From the NCBI GenBank assembly GCA_003514455.1, contig DOQH01000038.1:4919-21429 (forward strand): a DNA stretch of 16,511 bases, written 5' to 3'. Within the stretch, counting starts at the first letter, position 1; every line of letters begins with the position of its first letter. This document shows positions 1 through 5,846 of this stretch, piece after piece. Below the pieces are notes generated by a model that was given only the letters and a program-made list of their open reading frames with translations, was not told the origin of the DNA and ran no database searches. The DNA comes from Candidatus Magasanikiibacteriota bacterium (GTDB taxonomy: Bacteria > Patescibacteriota > Patescibacteriia > Magasanikbacterales > UBA10003). A program made the position numbers and the translations under genes.

Positions 1-279
1 GCATTGATAAGTATAATTTAAAAATCCATTGCCGGTATTTTTGCAACCGGCCTTCATCATATACTTTGGACTATTGTTTCTGCTTACTTCAATATCAGCT
101 CCCTTTTGTTCGCAAGAAGTGACTTTGACTAAACTGGATCCGGAAATTGGACCGGCTGATTTTTCTCCTTGTTGGCCCGGCAAAGTTGCCATAGCCAAAC
201 CCCCAGCTACAAAAAGCACGGCTGTGGCCACAGCCAGCTTGGTAGCGGAAACACTTTGTGTCTTTGTCATAGTGTCCAT
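1..279 (-). CDS. Unrecognised small secreted or membrane-anchored protein, C-terminus beyond the window edge
   Basis: The minus strand is open for 93 codons from ATG at 279-277 to the window edge, with no stop. The protein starts MDTMTKTQSVSATK, followed by a hydrophobic segment (about residues 15-33, LAVATAVLFVAGGLAMATL) that looks like a signal peptide or signal anchor. After it comes a polar, Gly/Ser-rich linker and a part with three cysteines (SCEQ, AGCKN and YQC), suggesting an exported domain. A second in-frame ATG lies at 270-268; no Shine-Dalgarno is visible before either. It follows the Clp-type ATPase by 26 bases on the same strand, so the two are probably co-transcribed and may work at the same membrane. 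I do not recognise the family. The opposite-strand ORF at 29-286 is judged to be a shadow, because this strand gives a sensible export signal. Confidence 0.6.
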   Translation of the reverse strand, partial: MDTMTKTQSVSATKLAVATAVLFVAGGLAMATLPGQQGEKSAGPISGSSLVKVTSCEQKGADIEVSRNNSPKYMMKAGCKNTGNGFLNYTYQC

Positions 280-305
280 AAAATGAATTAAATTTAATTT
301 TTTAA

Positions 306-1403
306 TTATTTCTCCAAACTCCACGCTTCAATCACTTTTTGCACATCCGCGGAATCAACCACGGAAATCCCCTTTTTTGCCAAATCTTCTTCCAATTTTT
401 CGCGTTCAGCAACAAGCCTGTCCGCACCTTCTTTATTATACACCTTATGAATCTGTTCATCCAATTTTTGAATCTGGCTCCAAATAGCCGCTATTTCCGG
501 ATACTTCAAAACTGCGGCCTGATACAAAATTGCGGGCACGCTCTCGTGAAGATGAGACACCCGCACCATAGCCGCGGCCTCATCAATTGCGTCAATGGCT
601 TTGTCCGGCAATTTCCTGCCTTTGACTTTTTCCTGCGACAACTTTACCGCCGTCTCCAACGCCGCGTCGGTAAACTCCACCTGATGATACTCGCGATACT
701 TGTCTTTAATACCTTGCAGAATGGAAATTGTTTCTTCGGCATTGGCTTCCCTCACCATGACTGGCTGAAAACGCCGTTCCAAACTAGTGTCCGGCTTAAT
801 GTATTTTTCATATTCAACAATCGTGGTGGCGCCAATCATCTGCAAATCACCGCGCGCTAAAGCCGGCTTCAAAATGTCGGAAAAATTAATCGCGCCCTCC
901 GAGCCCTGCGATTGCACCAAAGAATGAACCTCGTCTATGAAAAGAATAATAGAACGGCCGGAAGCGCTGATTTCCTGCACAATTTTTTTAGCCCTTTGCT
1001 CAAATTCACCGCGATATTTTGTTCCGGACATTATTGACGCCACATCCAAAGCAAGCACCCGTTTATTTTTCAAAATCTGCGGCACATCACCGCTCGCAAT
1101 GCGCTGGGCCAAACCTTCCACAATGGCGGTTTTCCCTACACCCGGGTCGCCAAGGAGCAAAGCGTTATTTTTACTGCGACGAGACAAGACCTGCGTTAAT
1201 TTTTGCACTTCTTCTTCACGGCCGATCACCGGGTCAATTTTGCCAATCTTGGCCAATTGGGTGAAATCAACAGCGAATTGGCTTAAATAGGGCGTGGCCG
1301 AACTGCCCAAAGACAAATTTAAGCCGCCCCGTTTTTGCCAAAAATAATAAACTGCGGCAAAAATAATTACTGCCGCGGGTAATAAAATGCTTTTGTCTAA
1401 CAT
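306..1403 (-). CDS. Membrane-anchored single-module ClpC/ClpB-type (D1) AAA+ ATPase
   Basis: 365 residues. Residues 4-22 form a transmembrane anchor (ILLPAAVIIFAAVYYF). Residues 47-285 match the first nucleotide-binding domain of ClpC/ClpB/ClpA: the entry motif DPVIGREEE (57-65), Walker A GDPGVGKT (85-92), pore loop KYRGEFEQR (129-137), Walker B IILFIDE (152-158), sensor-1 GATT (191-194), arginine finger LERRF (208-212) and sensor-2 GRKLPDKAID (262-271). A short helical, charged tail (about 300-345) resembles the start of the Clp middle-domain coiled coil, and the protein then ends. Normal ClpC/ClpB proteins are over 800 residues with an N-domain and a second AAA module; here both are absent and an anchor replaces the N-domain. 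All catalytic residues are present, so it should hydrolyse ATP as a hexamer. Whether it unfolds proteins for a protease or remodels membrane complexes cannot be told. No ClpP-like gene is in the window. Confidence 0.88.
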   Translation of the reverse strand: MLDKSILLPAAVIIFAAVYYFWQKRGGLNLSLGSSATPYLSQFAVDFTQLAKIGKIDPVIGREEEVQKLTQVLSRRSKNNALLLGDPGVGKTAIVEGLAQRIASGDVPQILKNKRVLALDVASIMSGTKYRGEFEQRAKKIVQEISASGRSIILFIDEVHSLVQSQGSEGAINFSDILKPALARGDLQMIGATTIVEYEKYIKPDTSLERRFQPVMVREANAEETISILQGIKDKYREYHQVEFTDAALETAVKLSQEKVKGRKLPDKAIDAIDEAAAMVRVSHLHESVPAILYQAAVLKYPEIAAIWSQIQKLDEQIHKVYNKEGADRLVAEREKLEEDLAKKGISVVDSADVQKVIEAWSLEK

Positions 1404-1411
1404 ATGTGGAT

Positions 1412-1440
1412 ATTATACCACGCTTGACAAACATTCACAA
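1412..1440 (-). promoter_or_regulatory. Promoter for the Clp-type ATPase gene, nearly leaderless
   Basis: On the minus strand a perfect TATAAT (1417-1412) follows TTGTGA (1440-1435) with a 17-base spacer. The expected start, about seven bases after the -10, is near 1405, only about two bases before the ATG at 1403. There is no room for a Shine-Dalgarno, so the mRNA should be leaderless or nearly so. The element overlaps the opposing promoter of the sigma-region-4-like gene. Confidence 0.6.
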
Positions 1441-1452
1441 AATCAGTATACT
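1424..1452 (+). promoter_or_regulatory. Near-consensus sigma-70 promoter of the sigma-region-4-like gene
   Basis: TTGACA at 1424-1429 and TATACT at 1447-1452 are separated by exactly 17 bases, giving 11 of 12 consensus positions. Predicted transcription start is about 1459. It points at the CDS beginning at 1501 and is interleaved with the divergent promoter of the Clp-type gene, so the two probably cannot be occupied together. Confidence 0.8.
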
Positions 1453-1461
1453 GTTACTAAT

Positions 1462-1477
1462 TCGGCAATTTCGCCGA
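1462..1477 (+). other. 5' leader hairpin
   Basis: TCGGC (1462-1466) pairs with GCCGA (1473-1477) around a six-base loop, only a few bases after the predicted transcription start. Such a hairpin at the very 5' end can protect an mRNA from decay; here that role is inference. Confidence 0.45.
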
Positions 1478-1488
1478 GAACTCAAATG

Positions 1489-1495
1489 AAGGAGG
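1489..1495 (+). promoter_or_regulatory. Strong Shine-Dalgarno that sets a GTG start
   Basis: AAGGAGG at 1489-1495 lies five bases before GTG at 1501. It overlaps an in-frame ATG at 1486, so the GTG is the likelier start. It is the only textbook Shine-Dalgarno I found before any gene in this window. Confidence 0.75.
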
Positions 1496-1500
1496 ATTCT

Positions 1501-1776
1501 GTGAAGAGAACTCGCAAGAAGATGGGAAATGGCAAGAGCACCAAAGTGCGCGATCTGAAGAGCGACTTGTCGCGCAATGTCAGCATCGTGCTCGGGAGAG
1601 CGCTCAATCCTCAAGAGGAAAAAGTCGTACGAATGAGGTATGGTATCAGAGCCACACCTGACCACAAACTCGCATCCATCGGTCAGGACACAGACTTCAT
1701 TCGCCACCGCCTCGACGAGATGGAAAAACGTACCCACGACTTTCAACAGCGCAACCGCAACGGCCACCGCAGCTAA
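1501..1776 (+). CDS. Stand-alone sigma-70 region-4-like DNA-binding protein
   Basis: 91 residues from GTG, chosen because of the Shine-Dalgarno at 1489-1495. Residues 1-25 are very basic (many Lys/Arg). Residues 35-77 align without gaps to sigma-70 region 4: LNPQEEKVVRMRYGI matches the LTPREAKVLRMRFGI pattern of RpoD, and the following helix-turn-helix (DHKLASIGQ...FIRHRLDEME) matches region 4.2, which reads the -35 box. There is no region 2 or 3, so it cannot be a complete sigma factor. It might act with another subunit, as in the two-part sigma SigO/RsoA of Bacillus, or modulate RNA polymerase. GC content is about 54% by my count, clearly above neighbouring genes, and codon use is less A/T-biased. 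It has its own promoter, ribosome site and terminator, unlike its neighbours, which suggests high expression or a different history. Confidence 0.75.
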   Translation: MKRTRKKMGNGKSTKVRDLKSDLSRNVSIVLGRALNPQEEKVVRMRYGIRATPDHKLASIGQDTDFIRHRLDEMEKRTHDFQQRNRNGHRS

Positions 1777-1850
1777 CCCTCCCCCCGCTTCACGGCCACA
1801 ACCAGGCCGCCTCTTCCCGCACACCCTTTTATAAGGGGAACTCCGAAATA

Positions 1851-1899
1851 CCGCGTTCATTGACAGGCAGAACTGCCGGTTAGTTGACGCGGTTTTTTT
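1851..1899 (+). terminator. Intrinsic terminator of the sigma-region-4-like gene
   Basis: CCGCGT (1851-1856) pairs with ACGCGG (1887-1892), enclosing a second small hairpin GGCA/TGCC (1866-1877), and is followed by seven T (1893-1899). The 74 bases between the stop codon and this structure hold no ORF; they include a small hairpin CCCTT/AAGGG at 1824-1837. Confidence 0.65.
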
Positions 1900-1912
1900 A
1901 TTGGAGTATAGT
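1884..1912 (+). promoter_or_regulatory. Promoter embedded in the upstream terminator
   Basis: TTGACG (1884-1889) and TATAGT (1907-1912) are 17 bases apart. The -35 box lies inside the 3' arm of the preceding terminator. The start would be near 1919, leaving about 18 bases before the ATG at 1937. Confidence 0.55.
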
Positions 1913-1936
1913 GATAATAAAGTTAACTTACTCAAT

Positions 1937-2191
1937 ATGCCCGACATTATTAGCACTCCAAACACAATTCAACCTGAAACAAAAAAATATTCCGCCCAAG
2001 ATAAAGAAGGCGTGTCCATTTGGATAGCCCGCGAAAAGAACGAACCTACACGAGACCGCATTAAAATATTTGAAGAAAAATATAAAACAACTCTGAATGA
2101 ATGGGCGCGCAGTGTGGGGATACTGGACTGCAAAGGAATGATTACGGAAAAAACGCCAGAAATTATAGACGAAATTGAAAAAAATCAATAA
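1937..2191 (+). CDS. Unrecognised 84-residue charged protein
   Basis: The ATG at 1937 is preferred to an upstream TTG at 1901, because the promoter's -10 box lies between them. The 84 residues have no signal peptide or membrane segment. An N-terminal polar stretch (1-20) is followed by a region with aromatic/charged pattern (SIWIAREKNEPTRDRIKIF, 27-45; LNEWARSVGIL, 53-63) and an acidic C-terminus (EIIDEIEKNQ). It is probably a small soluble alpha-helical protein. No Shine-Dalgarno is seen. It has its own promoter and a strong terminator directly after the stop, so it is probably expressed as a single-gene unit. I do not recognise a family. Being a real gene is supported by the promoter-ORF-terminator arrangement and AT-rich codon use like its neighbours. 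Confidence 0.65.
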   Translation: MPDIISTPNTIQPETKKYSAQDKEGVSIWIAREKNEPTRDRIKIFEEKYKTTLNEWARSVGILDCKGMITEKTPEIIDEIEKNQ

Positions 2192-2194
2192 ATC

Positions 2195-2221
2195 AAAACA
2201 CCACCCATAGGGTGGTGTTTT
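2195..2221. terminator. Bidirectional intrinsic terminator between convergent units
   Basis: A perfect 12-base inverted repeat (2195-2206 with 2210-2221, core ACACCACCC / GGGTGGTGT, loop ATA) is flanked by A-runs and T-runs on both sides. It starts four bases after the stop of the 84-residue gene and lies 13 bases beyond the tRNA-Arg 3' end on the other strand, so it can end both transcripts. Confidence 0.85.
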
Positions 2222-2233
2222 TAATTTCCCAAA

Positions 2234-2305
2234 TGCCCTCGCGTGGAATCGAACCACGATCACAAGATCCGCAATCTTGCATTCTATCCGTTGAACTACG
2301 AGGGC
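2234..2305 (-). tRNA. tRNA-Arg (anticodon GCG)
   Basis: The minus strand folds as a complete cloverleaf: acceptor GCCCTCG/CGAGGGC, D-arm GTTC/GAAT, anticodon stem CAAGA/TCTTG with loop TTGCGGA, and T-arm CGTGG/CCACG with TTCGATT loop. The discriminator is A and the next bases are TTT, so CCA is not encoded. Anticodon GCG reads CGC (and CGU by wobble); most bacteria use an ACG tRNA modified to inosine instead. It follows the two-helix membrane protein gene by 18 bases. Confidence 0.93.
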
Positions 2306-2323
2306 TTAAAACTTAAACCTAAA

Positions 2324-2827
2324 TCACAACTTCAAAATCTTCCAAATCAATTCTGACAGCGGCACTTCTTTTTTATTGCCGTCTTCCGCCAAAAATTGAG
2401 ACAGTGTCTGTCGAATATCTTCCGGCTCTTGCGTATCCAAGTGCAATGCCAATGGCGGCCTGATTGAACTTTGAAAATCAAGATATAAATCCTTGGTAAC
2501 CGGCGGCTCATGGATTATCCAAAATGATTTCATGTCCGCGTAATTGTACAGCCGTTCATTGATCAAAATCCCTTTATCAGTAATCCCCACTTTAAGCAAA
2601 AGCGGGGCGCGAGTATGACTCATAAAAATAATAGCGGCAAAAAGCACCACCATCAATGCAAAAAGAAAATTCGCCGTAAGCAAAGCAAAAGCGATCAAAA
2701 CCAAAGTAATCGCGCTCATCACAATATACCACAACTTGCCTCGTTGATATTGCAATGTTTCCGGAATTTCCCACTCGTGAATGATATTAAAGCCGTCGGT
2801 TTGAATTGTTTCATTTTCAAAGGTCAT
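2324..2827 (-). CDS. Two-helix membrane protein with soluble C-terminal domain, function unknown
   Basis: 167 residues. A cytoplasm-like N-terminus with aromatic and charged residues (1-30) is followed by two closely spaced transmembrane helices (about 31-50 and 52-70) and a roughly 95-residue soluble domain. That domain has a beta-rich pattern (VGITDKGILINERLYNYADM, DLYLDFQS) and a C-terminal helix (140-167). Two helices followed by a PH-like beta domain is the layout of YcxB/bacterial-PH type membrane proteins, and this could be a divergent relative, but that is only an architectural guess. The gene sits between tRNA-Val (13 bases upstream) and tRNA-Arg (18 bases downstream) on the same strand, so it is likely made from a mixed tRNA-mRNA precursor. 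No Shine-Dalgarno precedes the ATG. Confidence 0.8.
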   Translation of the reverse strand: MTFENETIQTDGFNIIHEWEIPETLQYQRGKLWYIVMSAITLVLIAFALLTANFLFALMVVLFAAIIFMSHTRAPLLLKVGITDKGILINERLYNYADMKSFWIIHEPPVTKDLYLDFQSSIRPPLALHLDTQEPEDIRQTLSQFLAEDGNKKEVPLSELIWKILKL

Positions 2828-2840
2828 AAATTTTAGATTA

Positions 2841-2917
2841 TGGTGGGCGGCATAGGAATCGAACCTATGACCTTACGAATGTGAATCGTACGCTCTAACC
2901 AGCTGAGCTAGCCGCCC
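2841..2917 (-). tRNA. tRNA-Val (anticodon CAC), CCA encoded
   Basis: Minus-strand cloverleaf: acceptor GGGCGGC/GCCGCCC, D-arm GCTC/GAGC, anticodon stem TACGA/TCGTA with loop TTCACAT, T-arm ATAGG/CCTAT. The discriminator A is followed directly by CCA (2843-2841). It is the only one of the four tRNAs here with an encoded CCA, and the first gene of a tRNA-CDS-tRNA unit. Confidence 0.95.
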
Positions 2918-2926
2918 TTTTTTATC

Positions 2927-2955
2927 AGGATATCACAAACTTGGCTGAAAAACAA
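2927..2955 (-). promoter_or_regulatory. Possible promoter of the tRNA-Val unit
   Basis: On the minus strand TTGTTT (2955-2950) and TATCCT (2932-2927) are 17 bases apart. The predicted start is about 2920, a few bases before the mature tRNA 5' end at 2917. Both boxes are only moderate matches. Confidence 0.35.
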
Positions 2956-2961
2956 GAGTCA

Positions 2962-2990
2962 TTGCTTTTTGACGAGTTTTCAAGTATAAT
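2962..2990 (+). promoter_or_regulatory. Promoter of the LCP-der-pth-dprA operon
   Basis: A perfect TATAAT at 2985-2990 has a weak -35 TTGCTT (2962-2967) 17 bases upstream. A better-looking TTGACG at 2969-2974 is only 10 bases away and so cannot be the partner. Predicted start is near 2997, giving a leader of about 48 bases that contains the hairpin at 3015-3037. Confidence 0.55.
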
Positions 2991-2998
2991 CAAACTAC

Positions 2999-3038
2999 GA
3001 GATTGCTTCACCCCGTCATTGCGGGGCTCGCAATGACA
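2999..3038 (+). repeat. REP-like palindromic element in the LCP leader
   Basis: GTCATTGCG (3015-3023) and CGCAATGAC (3029-3037) form a perfect nine-base hairpin with loop GGGCT, preceded by GAGATTGCTTCACC. The wording (GAGATTGCTTC ... CGCAATGACA) resembles short palindromic repeats that I recall scattered between genes in many bacterial genomes. Only one copy is in the window, so repeat status is inferred. It would lie in the 5' leader of the LCP mRNA and could influence its stability or translation. Confidence 0.5.
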
Positions 3039-3044
3039 TAATGT

Positions 3045-4481
3045 ATGCCGGAAATTAATATCAATCTTTTAGAGCCGCAACAAACCGAGCAAAAAAAACG
3101 AAGATATTGGCTGTGGGTCGGACTCGCCATATTTTTTTTAATTGTCGCCACAGTCATCTCGGCTTTGCTTTTTGGAGGCGAACCAAGTGACGCAAATCAA
3201 CCTAATCCTGAAAAACCCGGCATTTTGCGCCAAATCAAAAACTTGATATTAAGTTCCGACCGCAAACTCAAAGGTGAAAAAGACGACCGTATCAACACCT
3301 TACTTTTAGGCATGGGCGGGGCAGGACACGACGGCGCTTGGCTTACCGATACTATTATTTTAATAAGTTTAAAACCATCAACAAATAAAATTGCGCTTCT
3401 TTCAATACCCCGCGATCTTTTAACTGAAATCCCGGGCTATGGATTCAGACGAATTAATGAAGCCAATGCCATGGGTGAACTGCAATCGCACGGCCAAGGC
3501 GCTGAATTGGCAAAAAAAGTGGTGGAGAATGTCATTGGCCTACCAATACACTATACCGTGCGAGTTGATTTTGAGGGTTTTATCAAAGTGATTGATGAAT
3601 TGGGCGGAGTTGATGTGTATGTTGATAGAACTTTCATTGATACTCAATTCCCTGCGCCGAATTACAAATTTCAAACCATTTCTTTTGAAAAGGGATGGAA
3701 AAAAATGGATGGACAAACAGCTCTGGATTACGCGCGCAGCCGCCATGGTAATAATGGCGAGGGCAATGATTTCGCTCGCGGCCGGCGCCAGCAAAAAATT
3801 CTCGCTGCGCTGAAAGAAAAGGCCTTTTCTTTTTCCACTTTTTTCAATCTTGGCCACTTGCAAAACATTTTTGAAAATCTAAACGCGCACTTACAAACCG
3901 ATTTGGAACTTTGGGAGATCAGCCGCTTTTACAAAATGGCCAAAAATCTTGATTATGAAAATATGATCAGCCGCGTGCTTTCGGCCGGAACCGATCAAGA
4001 CCCGCTGGTGGAAACAAATTACAACGGAGCCGCGGTCTTGGCGCCACGCGCCGGCAATTATGACGAAATCAAACGATTAGCCAATAATCTTTTTGATATT
4101 TCTTTAATTAAAACCCCACAAGACACGATTGCGAAAACACCGGCTGTTCCAGCCGGACCGCGCATACAAATACAAAATGGCACTTGGTTTCTTGGCTTAG
4201 CTGCTTTGGCCAAAACCGATTTGGAGCAAAAAGGAATTGTTATTGACAGCGTAGCCAATGCTAAACAAAGAAATTACGAAAAAACAATCATCTATGATTT
4301 CAGTCAGGGAAAATACGCCGCGGCCACTGATAAATTATCAGAAGAATTGAACGCAAAAATTTCTTCTGACGCGCCAACCGACCTATCTGATGAACCGCTT
4401 CCTGATATTTTAATCATTATTGGCAAAGACAAAGCTCAATCAAGCAATGCCCAGCTGATACAAACCAATACTACTTTGTGA
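3045..4481 (+). CDS. LytR-CpsA-Psr (LCP) family cell-wall polymer ligase with LytR_C domain
   Basis: 478 residues. LCP enzymes transfer lipid-linked glycopolymers to peptidoglycan or another envelope acceptor on the outer face of the membrane. A basic N-terminus (KKRR, 17-20) precedes one transmembrane helix (21-43), with the rest outside. The LCP catalytic domain spans about 82-262: INTLLLGMG (83-91), D102 in LTDTIIL, SIPRDL (120-125), RRINEANA (136-142), the LGGVDVYVD strand (186-194), and the arginine-rich pair DYARSRH (228-234) and DFARGRRQQK (242-251). A C-terminal LytR_C domain (about 371-465) follows. All expected phosphate-binding arginines are visible. It is first in the operon; its TGA stop overlaps the GTG start of der (GTGA). 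The ATG at 3045 is used because the ATG at 3041 is out of frame and soon stops. No Shine-Dalgarno. Confidence 0.9.
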   Translation: MPEININLLEPQQTEQKKRRYWLWVGLAIFFLIVATVISALLFGGEPSDANQPNPEKPGILRQIKNLILSSDRKLKGEKDDRINTLLLGMGGAGHDGAWLTDTIILISLKPSTNKIALLSIPRDLLTEIPGYGFRRINEANAMGELQSHGQGAELAKKVVENVIGLPIHYTVRVDFEGFIKVIDELGGVDVYVDRTFIDTQFPAPNYKFQTISFEKGWKKMDGQTALDYARSRHGNNGEGNDFARGRRQQKILAALKEKAFSFSTFFNLGHLQNIFENLNAHLQTDLELWEISRFYKMAKNLDYENMISRVLSAGTDQDPLVETNYNGAAVLAPRAGNYDEIKRLANNLFDISLIKTPQDTIAKTPAVPAGPRIQIQNGTWFLGLAALAKTDLEQKGIVIDSVANAKQRNYEKTIIYDFSQGKYAAATDKLSEELNAKISSDAPTDLSDEPLPDILIIIGKDKAQSSNAQLIQTNTTL

Positions 4482-5845
4482 CAATCATATTACCGGAAAA
4501 ACAACTGCCAACCATCGCCATTGTGGGTCGCACCAATGTTGGCAAATCCGCGCTTTTTAATCGTTTGACAGAAAAAAGAAAAGCTATGGTTTCCAAAGTG
4601 GCAGGCACCACTCGCACGAGCAATGTTGCTCCTTTTTTATGGCGCGGAATCACCTACCGCTTGATTGACACAGGCGGAATTGATTTTGACAAAAAAGCGA
4701 CTTATGAAAAAGAAATCCAAATACAGATTGACAAAGCAATTGAAGAAGCGCAAGCCATAATTTTTTTAGTGGATTTACAAAGCGGAATTATGCCGCAAGA
4801 AAAACTTTGGGCGCAGGAATTGCGAAAAACCAAAATGCCAATAATTTTTACTGGCAACAAAGCTGACAATCCCAAAATCCGTTTGCAAGTTCATGAACAG
4901 GACTGGCACAAGCTTGGCTTTGGCGAACCATTGCCGATTTCCGCGGTAAACGGCTCCGGAGTCGGAGATATGTTGGATGTAATGATTGATAAATTATCAC
5001 CGCACATTAAGTCGCTCAAAGCAATGAAACCAATGGAAAAAGTTGCCACTCGGGTGGCCATTATCGGCAGACCAAATGTTGGCAAGTCGTCGCTGTTCAA
5101 CGCTTTAATTGGCGAAGAAAGAGTGATTGTAAGCCCTGTGCCGTTCACTACTCGCGAAACACATGACACTTTAATGCTTTTGGATGGCGAACCGTTTCTT
5201 TTTCTGGACACTGCCGGATTGCGACGCCAAAGCAGAATCAAATCAAGCAGTTTGGAAAAAATCAGCGCGCGCCAGACTGAAAGCGGGTTGCGGCACACTG
5301 ATTTGGTATTGCTTGTGCTGGACGCGAGCGAGCCCTTCGCAGGCCAAGACAAACGATTATCAATGCTGGTTAAAGAAAGCCAAAAAAGTTTAATTATTGT
5401 TATTAATAAATTTGATTTGTTTCAGGATCAAGGAGAAGAAGCGGAAGAAAAAATTCGACGAGATTTTTCCCTGACATTTCCGTTTTTGGCTTATGCGCCA
5501 ATTGTTTTTGTCAGCGCGAAAACACACTGGCGCGTGCATAAAGTTTTTGAAATGATTAGAAAAGTAATGCTTGGGCGCGGAAAAACAATTGAAGAGCCAA
5601 TCTTGACTGATTTGATGAAAAGACTGATTCATCATCGTTTACCCACCAAAGGCAAAGGAGTTCGCCACCCACATATCTACTCGCTTAAACAAGTGGCGAT
5701 TGATCCGCCAACATTCCAGGTGGCAATCAAACAAAAAACATCGCTTCATGAATCATATCTGCGTTTTATTGAAAACCAATTACGCATGGAATTTAATTTG
5801 ATCGGCACGCCGGTTGTGGTATACACGAAAAAAATTAATATCTAA
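4478..5845 (+). CDS. der: Ribosome-assembly GTPase Der (EngA)
   Basis: 455 residues, the usual length. Der binds the large ribosomal subunit and is needed for its maturation. It has the family's unique pair of GTPase domains: the first with GRTNVGKS (17-24), DTGG (64-67), NKAD (127-130) and SAVN (155-158); the second with GRPNVGKS (197-204), DTAG (244-247), NKFD (310-313) and SAK (346-348). A C-terminal KH-like domain (about 365-455) contains the characteristic KGKGVRHPHIYSLKQ. The GTG start at 4478 overlaps the LCP stop by four bases, and no better start exists before Walker A, so translational coupling is likely. The next gene, pth, starts one base after the stop. Confidence 0.97.
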   Translation: MTIILPEKQLPTIAIVGRTNVGKSALFNRLTEKRKAMVSKVAGTTRTSNVAPFLWRGITYRLIDTGGIDFDKKATYEKEIQIQIDKAIEEAQAIIFLVDLQSGIMPQEKLWAQELRKTKMPIIFTGNKADNPKIRLQVHEQDWHKLGFGEPLPISAVNGSGVGDMLDVMIDKLSPHIKSLKAMKPMEKVATRVAIIGRPNVGKSSLFNALIGEERVIVSPVPFTTRETHDTLMLLDGEPFLFLDTAGLRRQSRIKSSSLEKISARQTESGLRHTDLVLLVLDASEPFAGQDKRLSMLVKESQKSLIIVINKFDLFQDQGEEAEEKIRRDFSLTFPFLAYAPIVFVSAKTHWRVHKVFEMIRKVMLGRGKTIEEPILTDLMKRLIHHRLPTKGKGVRHPHIYSLKQVAIDPPTFQVAIKQKTSLHESYLRFIENQLRMEFNLIGTPVVVYTKKINI

Positions 5846-5846
5846 T

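Noticed and set aside
1435..1965. 176-codon minus-strand ORF across the sigma-like gene
   Set aside because: It runs antisense over a gene with promoter, Shine-Dalgarno and terminator, and its translation shows no recognisable domain; it is a by-product of the GC-richer stretch.
2969..2990. TTGACG as -35 partner of TATAAT for the LCP operon
   Set aside because: The spacer would be 10 bases, too short for sigma-70.
4479..4481. UGA as glycine (Gracilibacteria/Absconditabacteria code)
   Set aside because: TGA ends the LCP gene exactly at the overlapping der start, and rel also ends with TGA where its homology stops, consistent with normal stop use.
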